Source: Burkholderia pyrrocinia
GTDB lineage: Bacteria; Pseudomonadota; Gammaproteobacteria; Burkholderiales; Burkholderiaceae
NCBI RefSeq assembly: GCF_022809715.1
Contig: NZ_CP094459.1
Coordinates: 930,001-994,000 of the forward strand
DNA: 64,000 nucleotides
Direction of reading: 5' to 3'
Below the pieces are notes generated by a model. That model saw nothing but the letters and a program-made list of their open reading frames with translations. It had not been told where the DNA came from and searched no databases. Below, piece by piece: positions 45,796-55,560 of the stretch; the first letter of the stretch is position 1; each line of letters begins with the position of its first letter. The position numbers and the translations under genes were made by a program.

Positions 45796-47331
45796 ATGAA
45801 GCTGAGCTACAAGATTCCCCTCGCATTTGCCATCGCGCTGCTGCTGATGTTCGGTGGTGCGCTGTACGGCATCCACATCCTCAACCGGTCGATCGATACG
45901 TTCGCCGAAGACGTGCAGACGAACGTCGGCAACGAACGGCTCGTATCGGCCACGCTCGCGCAGTTCAAGCTGCAGGTGCAGGAATGGAAGGACACGCTGC
46001 TGCGCGGCAAGCAGCCCGACAAGCTCGACCGCTACTGGCAGGCGTTCCAGACGCGCGAGCGCACGGTCGATTCGCTCGCTGCTCAGCTCGTCCGTCAGTT
46101 GCCGCCCGGCGAGAGCCGCTCGCTCGTCGAGCAGTTCATGCGTGCGCACACGGCGATGGGCGACGGCTACCGGCGCGGCTTCGACGCGTTCAAGGCGGCC
46201 GGCTTCGAGCCGTCGGCCGGCGATGCCGCCGTCGCGGGCGTCGACCGCGAACCGGCGGCGCTGCTGGAGCGGGCCGCGAAGTCGATCGCCGACGAGAGCG
46301 CCGCCGTGTCGGCGCAAGCGAGCCGCGACGCGCAGCGCGCGACCACCGCGAGCCTCGCGCTGATGCTGGTCGTGCTCGGTGTCGCGATGGTCGGCGCGTA
46401 CCTGTTCAGCCGCGCGATCCTGCGTCCGCTCGACCGTGCGGTTGCGTGTGCGCAGGCCGTCGCCGGCGGCGACCTGACGCGCAACGTCGACACGTCCGGC
46501 CGCGACGAGATCGCCGATCTGCTGCGTGCATTGCAGACGATGCAGACGAGCCTGTCGGGCGTCGTGCTCGAAGTGCGGACGCATGCCGAAGCCGTCGCGA
46601 CGGCGAGCGCGCAGATCGCGTCGGGCAATCACGATCTGTCGTCGCGCACCGAGTCGCAGGCCGCGTCGCTCGCGGAGACGACGGCCAGCATGACCGAACT
46701 GACGGGCATCGTGCGCCAGTCGGCCGAGCACGCGCAGCACGCGGCGCAGCTTGCGCGCGACGCGTCGAATATCGCGTCCGCGGGCGGCGGCGTGATGACG
46801 GACGCCGTCCACACGATGAACGGCATCGCCGACAGTGCGGCAAAGGTCGGCGAAATCATTGCGGTGATCGACGGCATTGCATTCCAGACCAACATCCTCG
46901 CGCTGAACGCGGCCGTCGAAGCGGCCCGTGCGGGCGAGCAGGGGCGCGGCTTCGCGGTCGTCGCGGCCGAGGTGCGCACGCTCGCGCAGCGCAGCGCGTC
47001 GGCTGCGAAGGAGATCAAGGGGCTCATCGAGCAATCGACGCAGCGGGTCGACGAGGGTGCCGTGCTGATCGGCCGCGCGGGCGAATCGATTCACGAGATC
47101 GTCGGCGCGGTGCAGCGCGTCACGACGATCGTCGGCGAGATCTCGTCGGCGTCGCAGGAGCAGAGCGGCGGCATCCAGCAGGTGAACGTCGCGGTCACGC
47201 AGATGGACGAAGCGACGCAGCGCAACGCGGCACTCGTCGAGCAGGCCACGGCCGCGACGCAGGCGCTGGCCGAGCAGGCGAGCGCGCTGCGGCACGCGGT
47301 GGCCGTGTTCAGGCTGCCGGAAATGGCGTGA
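45796..47331 (+). CDS. Methyl-accepting chemotaxis protein
   Basis: A 511-residue receptor: membrane helix 1 (about 7-27), a periplasmic helical bundle (28-190), helix 2 (about 191-212), HAMP ([21 protein letters not shown]), then the long cytoplasmic coiled coil. The conserved hairpin tip is [20 protein letters not shown] and [18 protein letters not shown], which contacts CheA/CheW. No CheR/CheB-tethering pentapeptide is at the C-terminus (ends PEMA). The ligand is unknown. No chemotaxis operon is nearby. Confidence 0.94.
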   Translation: MKLSYKIPLAFAIALLLMFGGALYGIHILNRSIDTFAEDVQTNVGNERLVSATLAQFKLQVQEWKDTLLRGKQPDKLDRYWQAFQTRERTVDSLAAQLVRQLPPGESRSLVEQFMRAHTAMGDGYRRGFDAFKAAGFEPSAGDAAVAGVDREPAALLERAAKSIADESAAVSAQASRDAQRATTASLALMLVVLGVAMVGAYLFSRAILRPLDRAVACAQAVAGGDLTRNVDTSGRDEIADLLRALQTMQTSLSGVVLEVRTHAEAVATASAQIASGNHDLSSRTESQAASLAETTASMTELTGIVRQSAEHAQHAAQLARDASNIASAGGGVMTDAVHTMNGIADSAAKVGEIIAVIDGIAFQTNILALNAAVEAARAGEQGRGFAVVAAEVRTLAQRSASAAKEIKGLIEQSTQRVDEGAVLIGRAGESIHEIVGAVQRVTTIVGEISSASQEQSGGIQQVNVAVTQMDEATQRNAALVEQATAATQALAEQASALRHAVAVFRLPEMA

Positions 47332-47445
47332 CGGCGTGGCCGTTGCGCCGGGTTCCGAAGGAACCGGATGCCTGCGCGGCGGCAGCGTTCAGCGGTGCGC
47401 GCCATGGCGAGCGCGTGCCGACTCCCGCCGGCCCGCCATCCGCAA

Positions 47446-48606
47446 TCACGCCGCGGCCGGATACTGCGCGAGCACCCTGTCGCGAATCGACGGCTTGATG
47501 TTCGATTGCGCCATGTCGCCGCCGTAGTGCGCGACGACGCGCGGATTCATCACGCGATACCAGAGCGGCGGCACGTACGCGAACAGGATCATCGTCGCGT
47601 AGCCGGCCGGCAGTTGCGGCGAATCGTCGAAGTGGCGCAGCGCCTGGTACGAGCGCGTCGGATTCGCGTGATGGTCGGCATGCCGCTGCAACTGGTACAG
47701 GAACAGGTTGGTGACGACGTGATTGCTGTTCCACGAATGCTGCGGCGTGCAGCGCTCGTAGCGGCCGCTCGGCAGCTTGCGGCGGCCGAGCCCGTAGTGC
47801 TCGACGTAGTTCACGACTTCGAGCAGCGACGCGCCGTAGACAGCCTGGATCACGAGGAACGGGATCACCACTTTGCCGGCCATCGCGATTGCGATGCCCC
47901 ACACGACGACGGTCATCGCCCATGCGTGCAGCACCTCGTTGCGCCAGGTCCACGGCGAATGGCCAAGCCGCTCGAGGCGTGCTTTTTCGAGCCGCCACGC
48001 CGAGCGGATGCTGCCGGTCACGGTGCGTGGCAGGAACGCCCAGAACGACTCGCCGTAGCGCGCGCTCGCCGGGTCCTCGGCCGTCGCGACGCGTACGTGG
48101 TGGCCGCGGTTGTGCTCGACGTAGAAGTGACCGTACGCGACCGGCGCGAGCGTGATCTTCGCGAGCCAGCGTTCGAAGCGGTTCGTCTTGTGCCCGAGCT
48201 CGTGCGCGGTATTGATCGAGATGCCCGTCGCGGCGCCGAGCGACAGCGCGAAGCCGACGTAGTCGTACCACGCGAGCGTGTGCGTGCCGACGATCCATAC
48301 GCACATGAAGAACGCGACGTACTCGACGAGCGTCGCGAGATAGACGATGAACCGGTAATAACGCTCCCGTTCGAGGTGCGGCACGACGGCTTCGGGCGGA
48401 TTGTCGCGATCGTCGCCGATCAGCGTGTCGAGGATCGGGATCACGCCGAACGCGAACAGCGGGCCGAACCACCAGAACACGTGAAAGCCCGTCGAAAGCG
48501 CGAGCTGGGCGGAGAGGATCGGCAGCGTGATCGTCAGCGCGCCGAGCAGCCACAGATATCGCTTGCCATCCGACCAGCCCGAAGCCGATCCGTCGGTCAT
48601 TGCCAT
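47446..48606 (-). CDS. alkB: Alkane 1-monooxygenase (AlkB)
   Basis: A 386-residue integral-membrane di-iron hydroxylase. The diagnostic histidine boxes are present: HELGHK, EHNRGHH and LQRHADHHANP, plus NYVEHYGLGR, the AlkB-specific Hyg motif. Several helices (e.g. YLWLLGALTITLPILSAQLAL) form the membrane part. It oxidises medium or long n-alkanes to 1-alcohols and needs rubredoxin, which is not encoded next to it. GGAGGGAG sets ATG 48606. Confidence 0.93.
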   Translation of the reverse strand: MAMTDGSASGWSDGKRYLWLLGALTITLPILSAQLALSTGFHVFWWFGPLFAFGVIPILDTLIGDDRDNPPEAVVPHLERERYYRFIVYLATLVEYVAFFMCVWIVGTHTLAWYDYVGFALSLGAATGISINTAHELGHKTNRFERWLAKITLAPVAYGHFYVEHNRGHHVRVATAEDPASARYGESFWAFLPRTVTGSIRSAWRLEKARLERLGHSPWTWRNEVLHAWAMTVVVWGIAIAMAGKVVIPFLVIQAVYGASLLEVVNYVEHYGLGRRKLPSGRYERCTPQHSWNSNHVVTNLFLYQLQRHADHHANPTRSYQALRHFDDSPQLPAGYATMILFAYVPPLWYRVMNPRVVAHYGGDMAQSNIKPSIRDRVLAQYPAAA

Positions 48607-49272
48607 TGTCTCCCTCCAGTCGGCCGGCCCGGTAGGCGACCGCATGCACGGTTGTTCGAATCCTCGTTGGCCCGCGACACGCGCGGTGGCACCGGATCGT
48701 CGTCCGGTTCTGCCTGTTATACGACCCGTGCGCACGCTTTCCAAACCCCGGCGCTAGGCGCGACGCTCCAAACGAAGGGGCGCGTGCGACGCATGTCGGG
48801 AAGGGCCGGCGCGCGCCGATTGAAACATGCCGGGGAGGCCGGATCGGCTCGCGTGATCCGCGTGTTTATCAGATGATTGGCGCGTGTGGCGCGCGCGGGT
48901 ATCGCCTCGCGGGCTCGCAACGAATGTTGCGGCGCAATAAGCGAAATGGGGCTGGTATCGGCGGGGCACCTGTTTCGGCTACATATGTTACGGAACATTA
49001 CGGCCTTCGGGACGAGATGCAAAGCGCCCGAAACGCGTCTGCCGCGTATCGCAAGGCGAACGAAGCGAGGCGTCGAACGAAGAGGCCGCGGCTGCCGTCC
49101 ATCGACACGCGTCGATACGCCGATGCTGCACCTGCACACCGGTTGGTACACGCCGCCGGCGGCGACGCCTGTCGCCTTTCGATTCGCGCCGCCGTTTGAA
49201 AATTACGATTTGACTCATGCCCCGCTTTCGGTTGAAGCTACTAGCTTGCTGTCCGAAGGGGGCTGTGCCTGC
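48607..49272. other. Intergenic region, 666 bp
   Basis: Divergent space between alkB and the GNAT gene. Reading frames here look like shadows without ribosome sites. The AT-richer stretch 49195-49255, with a TTGACT at about 49210, is the probable promoter area of the acetyltransferase. An AlkB regulator gene is not present. Confidence 0.4.
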
Positions 49273-49785
49273 ATGAGTTCGACCTTGACCGTTCGTCGTA
49301 TCGTTGCCGACCAGGGCGGCGTGTATCGCGAACTCCGCGCCGCGTCGCTGCGTGAGCCCTACGCACCCGGCGAAGCGCCGGAGGCCGAATTGCTGAACGT
49401 CGAAACGGACGCCGCGTCGGCAATTGCCGCGCAACGTGCCGTGTCCGACGAGTCGACGACTTTCCTGCTGTACACCGAAGGCCATCCGGCCGGCATGATC
49501 GGCGCGTATTTCGACAACACGCCCGATCGGCGTGCGTTCGTCAGCGAGCTGTGGGTCGCGCACGCGGTGCGTCACCTGCGCGGCGGCGTGCTGCTGCTGG
49601 AAACGGCCACCGCGTGGCTCGCCGAGCGCGGCGCTCAGGAGGTCTATGCATGGATCGCCGATGCGAACCGCAACGCGATCCGTTTCTACGAGCGCGCGGG
49701 TTTCGGCAACACCGGCGAACACGCGCCGATCGCGCGGATGCCCGGCGCGATGAAGTCGCTGTTCGTGTCGCAAGTGAAGCACTGA
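49273..49785 (+). CDS. GNAT family N-acetyltransferase
   Basis: A 170-residue acetyl-CoA-dependent transferase. It has an N-terminal strand LTVRRIVADQGGVYRELRAA, a motif-A region VSELWVAHAVRHLRGGVLLLETA, and the end YAWIADANRNAIRFYERAGF, typical of GNATs. The usual Q/R-x-x-G-x-G/A pyrophosphate loop reads RHLRGGV. The substrate is unknown. It precedes minCDE by 158 bp. Confidence 0.88.
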   Translation: MSSTLTVRRIVADQGGVYRELRAASLREPYAPGEAPEAELLNVETDAASAIAAQRAVSDESTTFLLYTEGHPAGMIGAYFDNTPDRRAFVSELWVAHAVRHLRGGVLLLETATAWLAERGAQEVYAWIADANRNAIRFYERAGFGNTGEHAPIARMPGAMKSLFVSQVKH

Positions 49786-49943
49786 AGTGACGCCCGCGCG
49801 GCGCGATGAAGGTCTGGTCGCCCGCTTGCCTGCCCGCCTGCCGGTTGCGCGCCCGCCAGGGCCATCGCAACCCGGTGTCCCAAAAATAATGGCCGCGCGC
49901 GTGGACGCCTGTAAAATACGCAAAAAATTTTTGCAGAGTGTCC

Positions 49944-50717
49944 ATGTCGCTTAAAAAATCGCCATTCTTCGAGCTGCGCAGCGGATCGGTCGATACGTTG
50001 CTGTTCACCGTGAAGACGACCGATCTCGACGCGTTGCGTGCCGAACTGGTCAAGCGCTTCGAAGCGACTCCCGAGTTTTTTGCCGACGATGTCGTCGCGA
50101 TCGACGTCCGCCGCCTGGCGGAGGGCGAGCGCGTCGCGCTGGCCGATATCCGCCAGATGCTGAACGATGTGCGGATGCGTCCGGTGGGCGTGGTCGCATC
50201 GGCAACGCAGGGCTGGGCGGGGGAAGCCGGCCTGCCGTTGCTCGAGGCGCGCGATCGCCGCGCGCCGAAGCCGGCCGAGGGCTCGGAAGCGTCGCCGGTC
50301 GCCGAGGCCGTCGTCGCTGCAGCCGCCGCGGCGGCGCCCGAGCAGGCGTCCGAGCCGGCGCCGGCGTCGAACCAGACGGGCGGCCAGACGCTCGTGATCG
50401 ACCGGCCGTTGCGTTCGGGGCAGCAGATTTACGCGAAAGGAGACCTCGTGGTGCTCGCGCCGGTCAGTCACGGCGCGGAGATCATCGCGGAAGGCAATAT
50501 CCACATCTACGCGCCGTTGCGCGGCCGCGCACTCGCGGGCGTGCACGGCAATCACGACGCGCGCATTTTCTGCACGTGTCTCGAACCGGAACTGATTTCG
50601 ATCGCGGGTATCTATCGAACAACCGAGAACCCGTTGCCCGCCGAAGTACTGGGCAAGGCGGTGCAGATCCGGCTCGAAGAGGAAAAACTGATGATCGAAC
50701 CGCTGCGCCTGACGTAA
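49944..50717 (+). CDS. minC: Septum site-determining protein MinC
   Basis: A 257-residue FtsZ inhibitor. The N-terminal domain (1-105) and the C-terminal beta-helix (about 145-257: [40 protein letters not shown]) are joined by an Ala/Pro/Glu-rich linker of about 40 residues. With MinD it forms copolymers that block Z-rings near poles. First of minCDE. A TAAAAT at about 49911 is the likely -10. ATG 49944 is preferred over GTG two codons upstream. Confidence 0.95.
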   Translation: MSLKKSPFFELRSGSVDTLLFTVKTTDLDALRAELVKRFEATPEFFADDVVAIDVRRLAEGERVALADIRQMLNDVRMRPVGVVASATQGWAGEAGLPLLEARDRRAPKPAEGSEASPVAEAVVAAAAAAAPEQASEPAPASNQTGGQTLVIDRPLRSGQQIYAKGDLVVLAPVSHGAEIIAEGNIHIYAPLRGRALAGVHGNHDARIFCTCLEPELISIAGIYRTTENPLPAEVLGKAVQIRLEEEKLMIEPLRLT

Positions 50718-50776
50718 TTCACGCGGTGCGCGCCGGATCGATCGGCTCTCATTGACGAACACAGGGTATTGGGTAA

Positions 50777-51592
50777 ATGGCAAAAATCATCGTGGTGACC
50801 TCGGGCAAGGGCGGCGTGGGCAAGACGACGACGAGCGCGAGCTTTGCGTCCGGTATCGCGCTGCGCGGCCACAAGACGGCCGTGATCGACTTCGACGTCG
50901 GCCTGCGCAACCTCGATCTCATCATGGGCTGCGAGCGCCGCGTGGTGTACGACCTCGTGAACGTGATCCAGGGCGAAGCGAACCTGAACCAGGCGCTGAT
51001 CAAGGACAAGAAGTGCGAGAACCTGTTCATCCTGCCGGCGTCGCAGACGCGCGACAAGGATGCGCTGACGCGCGACGGCGTCGAGAAGGTGCTCAACGAC
51101 CTGGTCGCGATGGACTTCGAATACATCGTCTGCGATTCGCCGGCCGGCATCGAGGCCGGCGCGCTGCACGCGATGTACTTCGCGGACGAAGCGCTGATCG
51201 TCACGAACCCGGAAGTGTCGTCGGTGCGCGACTCGGACCGCATTCTCGGCATCCTGTCGTCGAAGACGAAGCGCGCGACCGAAGGCAAGGATCCGATCAA
51301 GGAACACCTGCTGATCACGCGCTACAGCCCGAAGCGCGTGAGCGAAGGCGAGATGCTGTCGCTCGAGGACATCAGCGAGATCCTGCGCATCAAGCTGATC
51401 GGCGTGGTGCCAGAGTCGGAAGCCGTGCTGCACGCGTCGAACCAGGGCCTGCCGGCCGTGCACATCGACGGCACCGACGTCGCCGAAGCGTACAAGGACG
51501 TCGTCGCGCGCTTCCTCGGCGAGGACAAGCCGCTGCGCTTCACCGATTACCAGAAGCCGGGCCTGCTGCAGCGCCTCTTCGGCAGCAAGTAA
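50777..51592 (+). CDS. minD: Septum site-determining ATPase MinD
   Basis: A 271-residue deviant-Walker ATPase (KGGVGKTTTSASFASGIALR at the start; DFDVGLRNLDLIMGCERRVVYDLV). The C-terminal amphipathic helix ends LLQRLFGSK, which binds the membrane in the ATP form. It recruits MinC and is displaced by MinE, giving pole-to-pole oscillation. It lies 59 bp after minC. Confidence 0.97.
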   Translation: MAKIIVVTSGKGGVGKTTTSASFASGIALRGHKTAVIDFDVGLRNLDLIMGCERRVVYDLVNVIQGEANLNQALIKDKKCENLFILPASQTRDKDALTRDGVEKVLNDLVAMDFEYIVCDSPAGIEAGALHAMYFADEALIVTNPEVSSVRDSDRILGILSSKTKRATEGKDPIKEHLLITRYSPKRVSEGEMLSLEDISEILRIKLIGVVPESEAVLHASNQGLPAVHIDGTDVAEAYKDVVARFLGEDKPLRFTDYQKPGLLQRLFGSK

Positions 51593-51604
51593 CGGAGGCC
51601 GCCC

Positions 51605-51859
51605 ATGTCCATCCTTTCGTTTCTCCTCGGCGAGAAGAAGAAGTCCGCATCGGTCGCGAAGGAGCGCCTGCAGCTCATCATCGCGCACGAGCGGGTCGGC
51701 GGCCGGCCGCCGGCCGATTACCTGCCGGCGCTGCAGAAGGAGCTCGTCGCGGTCATCTCGAAGTACGTCCATATTTCGGACGATGACATCCGCGTGAGCC
51801 TCGAGCGCCAGGACGATCTCGAAGTCCTCGAAGTGAAGATCGAGATCCCGCAAGCCTGA
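51605..51859 (+). CDS. minE: Cell division topological specificity factor MinE
   Basis: An 84-residue protein. The N-terminal membrane-targeting and anti-MinCD segment is [30 protein letters not shown]. The dimerisation domain follows ([20 protein letters not shown]). It stimulates MinD ATP hydrolysis. It starts 12 bp after minD behind GGAGG. Confidence 0.97.
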   Translation: MSILSFLLGEKKKSASVAKERLQLIIAHERVGGRPPADYLPALQKELVAVISKYVHISDDDIRVSLERQDDLEVLEVKIEIPQA

Positions 51860-52018
51860 CCCTTGCCTGTCCCTCCGCACGGCGGCATCCGCCGCCGTGC
51901 GCGTCTTACGCCCTGTTGCACTTTCGGGCACGCCGTAACAACGCGTCTGTCGGCCGTTATCGGTCCTCCCGCATTGAACGAATACGCTTTGCGTTACTTG
52001 TTCAACCAGGAGGTTGTG

Positions 52019-52420
52019 ATGGCTGTCTCTACCGTTCACCGTCGTATCGTTTCGCTCGCGCTGTTTGCCGCGGGCCTGTCAGCCGTCGTCGCGCCGTTTG
52101 CCGCGCATGCGGACGAGATTCTCGTCGGCGCACCCGTGATCGCGCCGCAGGGCCGCGTGGTCGTCGCCGAGCCGGTCGCCGTGCGTACCGAGGAAATCGT
52201 CGTCGTCGCGCCGAATGCGCCGCCGCCCGTGCGCTACGAGGTCCTGCCGACGGTGCGGGTGGGCTATGTGTGGGAGCGCGGTCACTGGCACTGGGACCAT
52301 GGGCGCTACGTGTGGATCGGTGGTCACTGGGAAGCCGAGCGCGTCGGCATGCAATGGGTGCCGGGCCACTGGGATCAGCGCGGTCCGAACTGGTTCTGGA
52401 CCCGCGGCCACTGGGCGTGA
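52019..52420 (+). CDS. Exported YXWGXW-repeat protein
   Basis: A 133-residue protein with signal peptide (SLALFAAGLSAVVAPFAAHA) and four W-x-x-G-H-W style repeats in its second half: VWERGHWHWD, VWIGGHWEAE, WVPGHWDQRG, FWTRGHWA. This matches the YXWGXW repeat family, probably outer-surface or periplasmic, function unknown. AGGAGG with ideal spacing precedes ATG 52019. A small lipoprotein gene follows by 12 bp. Confidence 0.85.
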   Translation: MAVSTVHRRIVSLALFAAGLSAVVAPFAAHADEILVGAPVIAPQGRVVVAEPVAVRTEEIVVVAPNAPPPVRYEVLPTVRVGYVWERGHWHWDHGRYVWIGGHWEAERVGMQWVPGHWDQRGPNWFWTRGHWA

Positions 52421-52432
52421 CGGAGGCGCGTG

Positions 52433-52543
52433 ATGAAAAGAACCGCAATCGCCATCGCGCTCGTCGCGATCACGCTGGCCGGGTGCATCGTCGTGCCGGC
52501 GCGGCCCGTCTACTACCGGCCGGCACCCGTCGTGATTTACTGA
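52433..52543 (+). CDS. 36-residue lipoprotein (very small gene)
   Basis: ATG 52433 to TGA 52543 encodes MKRTAIAIALVAITLAGC and 18 further residues (IVVPARPVYYRPAPVVIY). The lipobox LAGC gives a lipidated Cys18, leaving a mature peptide of only 19 residues rich in Pro, Val and Tyr. GGAGG (52422-52426) is placed well. It probably forms an operon with the YXWGXW gene. Its last 7 bp overlap, tail to tail, the end of clcA. Confidence 0.72.
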   Translation: MKRTAIAIALVAITLAGCIVVPARPVYYRPAPVVIY

Positions 52544-54087
52544 GCGTCGCGCGGGCCGGGCTGCGCCGGGGCGTGCGTGCCGGGCGCCGCCGGCCCAGCG
52601 TCGTGCGTCGCCGCCGCGTGCGTAGCGTGTTCGCCCGGCGCAGCGGCGGTCGGCGCGTCGGTGCCTTCGTCGCGCAGCGTGTCGAGCGGATCGGCGGGCG
52701 CGGCGGTCGCATCCTGCGGCTCGGTGACGCCGGCCGCACCCGCCGCACCCATCGAGGCGGCCGCGGCCGGTTCCGCGGCCGCAGCGGGCGGCGCGAGATA
52801 GCGCTGCGCGAGCGTTTCGTAGAGCGGCGGCGCGAAAAAGCGCGACACGCGGCTCGACACCAGCGCGGTGGCCATCAGCGAAATCACGAGCGCGTGGCCG
52901 TTGATCATCTCCATCACGATCACGAACGACGTGATCGGCGACTGCGTGACGGCCGCAAGATAGCCGACCATCGCGAGCGCGATCAGCATCGGCAGGCTCA
53001 TGTTGCCGAACACGATGTGCAGCAGGTTGCCGAACCCGGCGCCGATCGACAGCGACGGCGCGAAGATCCCGCCCGGGATGCCCGGCAGGTACGACGCGAC
53101 CATCGACACCATTTTCAGGAACGGGTAGAACACCGACAACTGCTCGCGGCCGTCGAGCAGGCCGCGCGCCTCGGCATAGCCGCTGCCGAACGTCGTGCCG
53201 CCCGACACGAGGCCGACGACGGCGATCACGAAGCCGCATAGCGCGGCGAACGCGATCGGCCGCTCGCGATACAGGCCGAGCAGTTGCGCGGGCAGCCAGC
53301 GCCCCGTGTTGAGCAGCAGCCAGCAGAACAGGCCGCCCGCGATGCCCGTCACGATCGCGGTGACCAGCACCGCGAGCGCCAGCAGCTTCGGAAAATGGAG
53401 GCCGGCATCGATCGTGCCGAAATACGTGTAGTTGCCGTTCAGGCCGAGCGCGACGACGCCGGCGAGGATGATCGCGGTGATCAGCACGCCGCTCGCGCGC
53501 GCGGAGAAGCTGCGCGTCAGCTCCTCGATCGCGAACACGATCCCGGCGAGCGGCGTATTGAATGCGGCCGACAGCCCGGCCGCCGCGCCGGCCAGCACCA
53601 GCTGGCGTTCGATCTGCGCGTTCGAGCGCGGGTAGAAGCGCCGCAGGTTGAACATCAGCGCTGCGCCGACCTGCACGGTCGGCCCTTCGCGGCCGATCGT
53701 GAAGCCGCCCAGAATGCCCAGGAACGAGACCAGCACCTTGCCGAACAGGATGCGCAGCGTCAGCAGCCGGGCGCCGAACGCACTCGGGCGCGCATGCAGC
53801 GTCGCGATTACCTGCGGGATGCCGCTGCCCTCGGCGCCGCGGAAGAAGCGGCGTGTGATCCATACCGACAGGGCGGCGATCGCCGGCGTCAGCAGCAGCG
53901 GCAGCCACGTGGCATGATCGCGCATCGTGCGGAACGTCTCGTAGCCCCAGTCGATCAGCCGCGCATAGAGCACGGCCGCGAGGCCGACGACGATCGCGCC
54001 GAGCCAGAAAACGCCGTACTGGCGCCAGATTCGCAGCGAGCGGCGGGTGAGAGCAGGAAACAGCGCGGGAAGGGCGGGGCGTGGCAT
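52537..54087 (-). CDS. clcA: ClC-type chloride channel / H+ antiporter
   Basis: A 516-residue ClC protein. The anion filter motifs are GSGIPQVIA, GREGPTVQVGAAL (with the gating Glu) and PGIPGGIFAPSLSIGAGFGN; AFNTPLAGIVFAIEEL includes the internal proton-path Glu, so a Cl-/H+ exchanger is expected. A Pro/Ala-rich, hydrophilic tail of about 75 residues follows the membrane core, without CBS domains. ATG 54087 fits the family. The 3' end overlaps the small lipoprotein gene. Confidence 0.92.
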   Translation of the reverse strand: MPRPALPALFPALTRRSLRIWRQYGVFWLGAIVVGLAAVLYARLIDWGYETFRTMRDHATWLPLLLTPAIAALSVWITRRFFRGAEGSGIPQVIATLHARPSAFGARLLTLRILFGKVLVSFLGILGGFTIGREGPTVQVGAALMFNLRRFYPRSNAQIERQLVLAGAAAGLSAAFNTPLAGIVFAIEELTRSFSARASGVLITAIILAGVVALGLNGNYTYFGTIDAGLHFPKLLALAVLVTAIVTGIAGGLFCWLLLNTGRWLPAQLLGLYRERPIAFAALCGFVIAVVGLVSGGTTFGSGYAEARGLLDGREQLSVFYPFLKMVSMVASYLPGIPGGIFAPSLSIGAGFGNLLHIVFGNMSLPMLIALAMVGYLAAVTQSPITSFVIVMEMINGHALVISLMATALVSSRVSRFFAPPLYETLAQRYLAPPAAAAEPAAAASMGAAGAAGVTEPQDATAAPADPLDTLRDEGTDAPTAAAPGEHATHAAATHDAGPAAPGTHAPAQPGPRDAQ

Positions 54088-54258
54088 CGGCGCGGGCCGG
54101 AAGGCAAAGACCGCATTATAAGAACGAACCGCAGCCACGCCGTGTGCGACAGCGTTTCGCAAGCTTGATGCATTTTGTTACAAACGTAATGTCGAAGTAA
54201 TGTTCGCGCACGGCAACCGTCGCTAGCATGCCGAAATGGTCGTCAATCCCCACATATC

Positions 54259-55257
54259 GTGAAACGCATCCTCATCGTAAAAGTGACGTCGCTCGGCGAC
54301 GTCGTCCAGACGCTACCCGTCGTCGCGGACCTGCATCGCGCCTTTCCCGGCGTGACGGTCGACTGGGCCGTCGACGAATCGTGCGCCGAGGTCGTGCGCT
54401 GGCACCCGGGCGTGAGCGCCGTCCTGTGCGCACCGCTGCGACGCTTCAAGAAGCTCCGGAATGTCGGCGACCTGAAGGCGATCTCGGCGTCGATCGGCGC
54501 GTTGCGCGCGCACCGCTACGATGCCGTCATCGACCTGCACGGCGTCTACAAGAGCGCGATCATTTCCGCGCTGGCGCGCGCCGCGCGCCGCTTCGGCTAC
54601 CAGACGCAGGATCTCGGCGAAACGGGCGCACGCTTCGCGTATTCGCATCGCTTCGGCCCGCGGCCGGACTGCGACGCATGGCACGGGATGCGCGTGAGCG
54701 CCGGCGAGGCGTTCGGCTACGTGCCCGAAGGCGTCGCCACGTACGGCATCGTCGCGCCGCAGGACGCGAGCCTGCCGGCCGCCGTGACCGACGGCGCGCC
54801 GTTCATGCTGCTGTTCCATGCGACGTCCAATCCCGACAAGAAATGGCCGGCTGACCACTGGGCCGCGCTCGCCACGCAGATGATGGCGCGTGGCGTGCGC
54901 GTGCTGGTGCCGTGGGGATCGGCTGCCGAGCATGACGATGCGCAGGACATCGCCGCGCGCGCGCCGGGCGCGATCGTGCTGCCCGCGATGACCGTGCGCG
55001 AACTCGGTGCGGCGCTCGGCCGGGCCGCGCTCGTGGTGGGGGTCGATACGGGGTTCGTGCATATGGCGCACGCGCTGCAGCGGCCGACCGTGATGATTTT
55101 CGTCGCGACGTCGCGTCACCATTGCGGCATCGGCGGCGCACCGAATGCACTGTCGATCGGCGAGCCGGGCACGATCCCGTCCGTCGAGCAGGCGCTCGAC
55201 GCGATCGATACGGTCGACCCTGCGTATGGCGCGCTGCGCGCGCGGCTGACCGCCTGA
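54259..55257 (+). CDS. waaC: Lipopolysaccharide heptosyltransferase I
   Basis: A 332-residue GT-9 transferase adding the first L-glycero-D-manno-heptose to Kdo of lipid A. MKRILIVKVTSLGDVVQTLP is the hallmark start, with PFMLLFHATSNPDKKWP in the sugar-nucleotide-binding half and VVGVDTGFVHMAHALQRPTV as the GT-9 motif. In other Burkholderia it precedes waaA; here a small membrane gene lies opposite instead. Confidence 0.93.
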   Translation: MKRILIVKVTSLGDVVQTLPVVADLHRAFPGVTVDWAVDESCAEVVRWHPGVSAVLCAPLRRFKKLRNVGDLKAISASIGALRAHRYDAVIDLHGVYKSAIISALARAARRFGYQTQDLGETGARFAYSHRFGPRPDCDAWHGMRVSAGEAFGYVPEGVATYGIVAPQDASLPAAVTDGAPFMLLFHATSNPDKKWPADHWAALATQMMARGVRVLVPWGSAAEHDDAQDIAARAPGAIVLPAMTVRELGAALGRAALVVGVDTGFVHMAHALQRPTVMIFVATSRHHCGIGGAPNALSIGEPGTIPSVEQALDAIDTVDPAYGALRARLTA

Positions 55258-55276
55258 CGCAGCGGGCCGGGCCGGT

Positions 55277-55456
55277 TCAGGCCAGCAGCGCCTCGACCGT
55301 GATGACGGCGGCGATGGCCGCCAGATTCGCCAGCAGCGCCTCGAACACGAGGCCGCGCCATGTCTTCGGCCGGAAGCGCAGCGCGAGCAGCAGCGCGCCA
55401 CCCAGCGCGAGCGCGAGGATCAGGACGAGATCGGCATTGCCGAGGCGGATGTTCAT
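55277..55456 (-). CDS. Small membrane protein, 59 residues
   Basis: MNIRLGNADLVLILALALGG begins a first hydrophobic helix. A basic turn (LRFRPKTWRG) is followed by a second helix (ALLANLAAIAAVITVEALLA). GGAG lies upstream of ATG 55456. It is tail to tail with waaC and downstream of the MFS gene by 104 bp reversed, on its own. Function unknown. Confidence 0.65.
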   Translation of the reverse strand: MNIRLGNADLVLILALALGGALLLALRFRPKTWRGLVFEALLANLAAIAAVITVEALLA

Positions 55457-55560
55457 GGCGGCGGCTCCTTCGGGGTGGGATCCGGGGGGCGCGCAGCGGC
55501 GCGCCCAGGATCGAGTATAGGTAGCGCCGGTCGCCACACAACCCGGGCCGCCCCGGAGTC

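Noticed and set aside
48877..49272. N-terminal extension of the GNAT protein by 132 residues
   Set aside because: The upstream frame is Arg-rich and spans an AT-rich promoter-like stretch. The GNAT fold begins right after ATG 49273.
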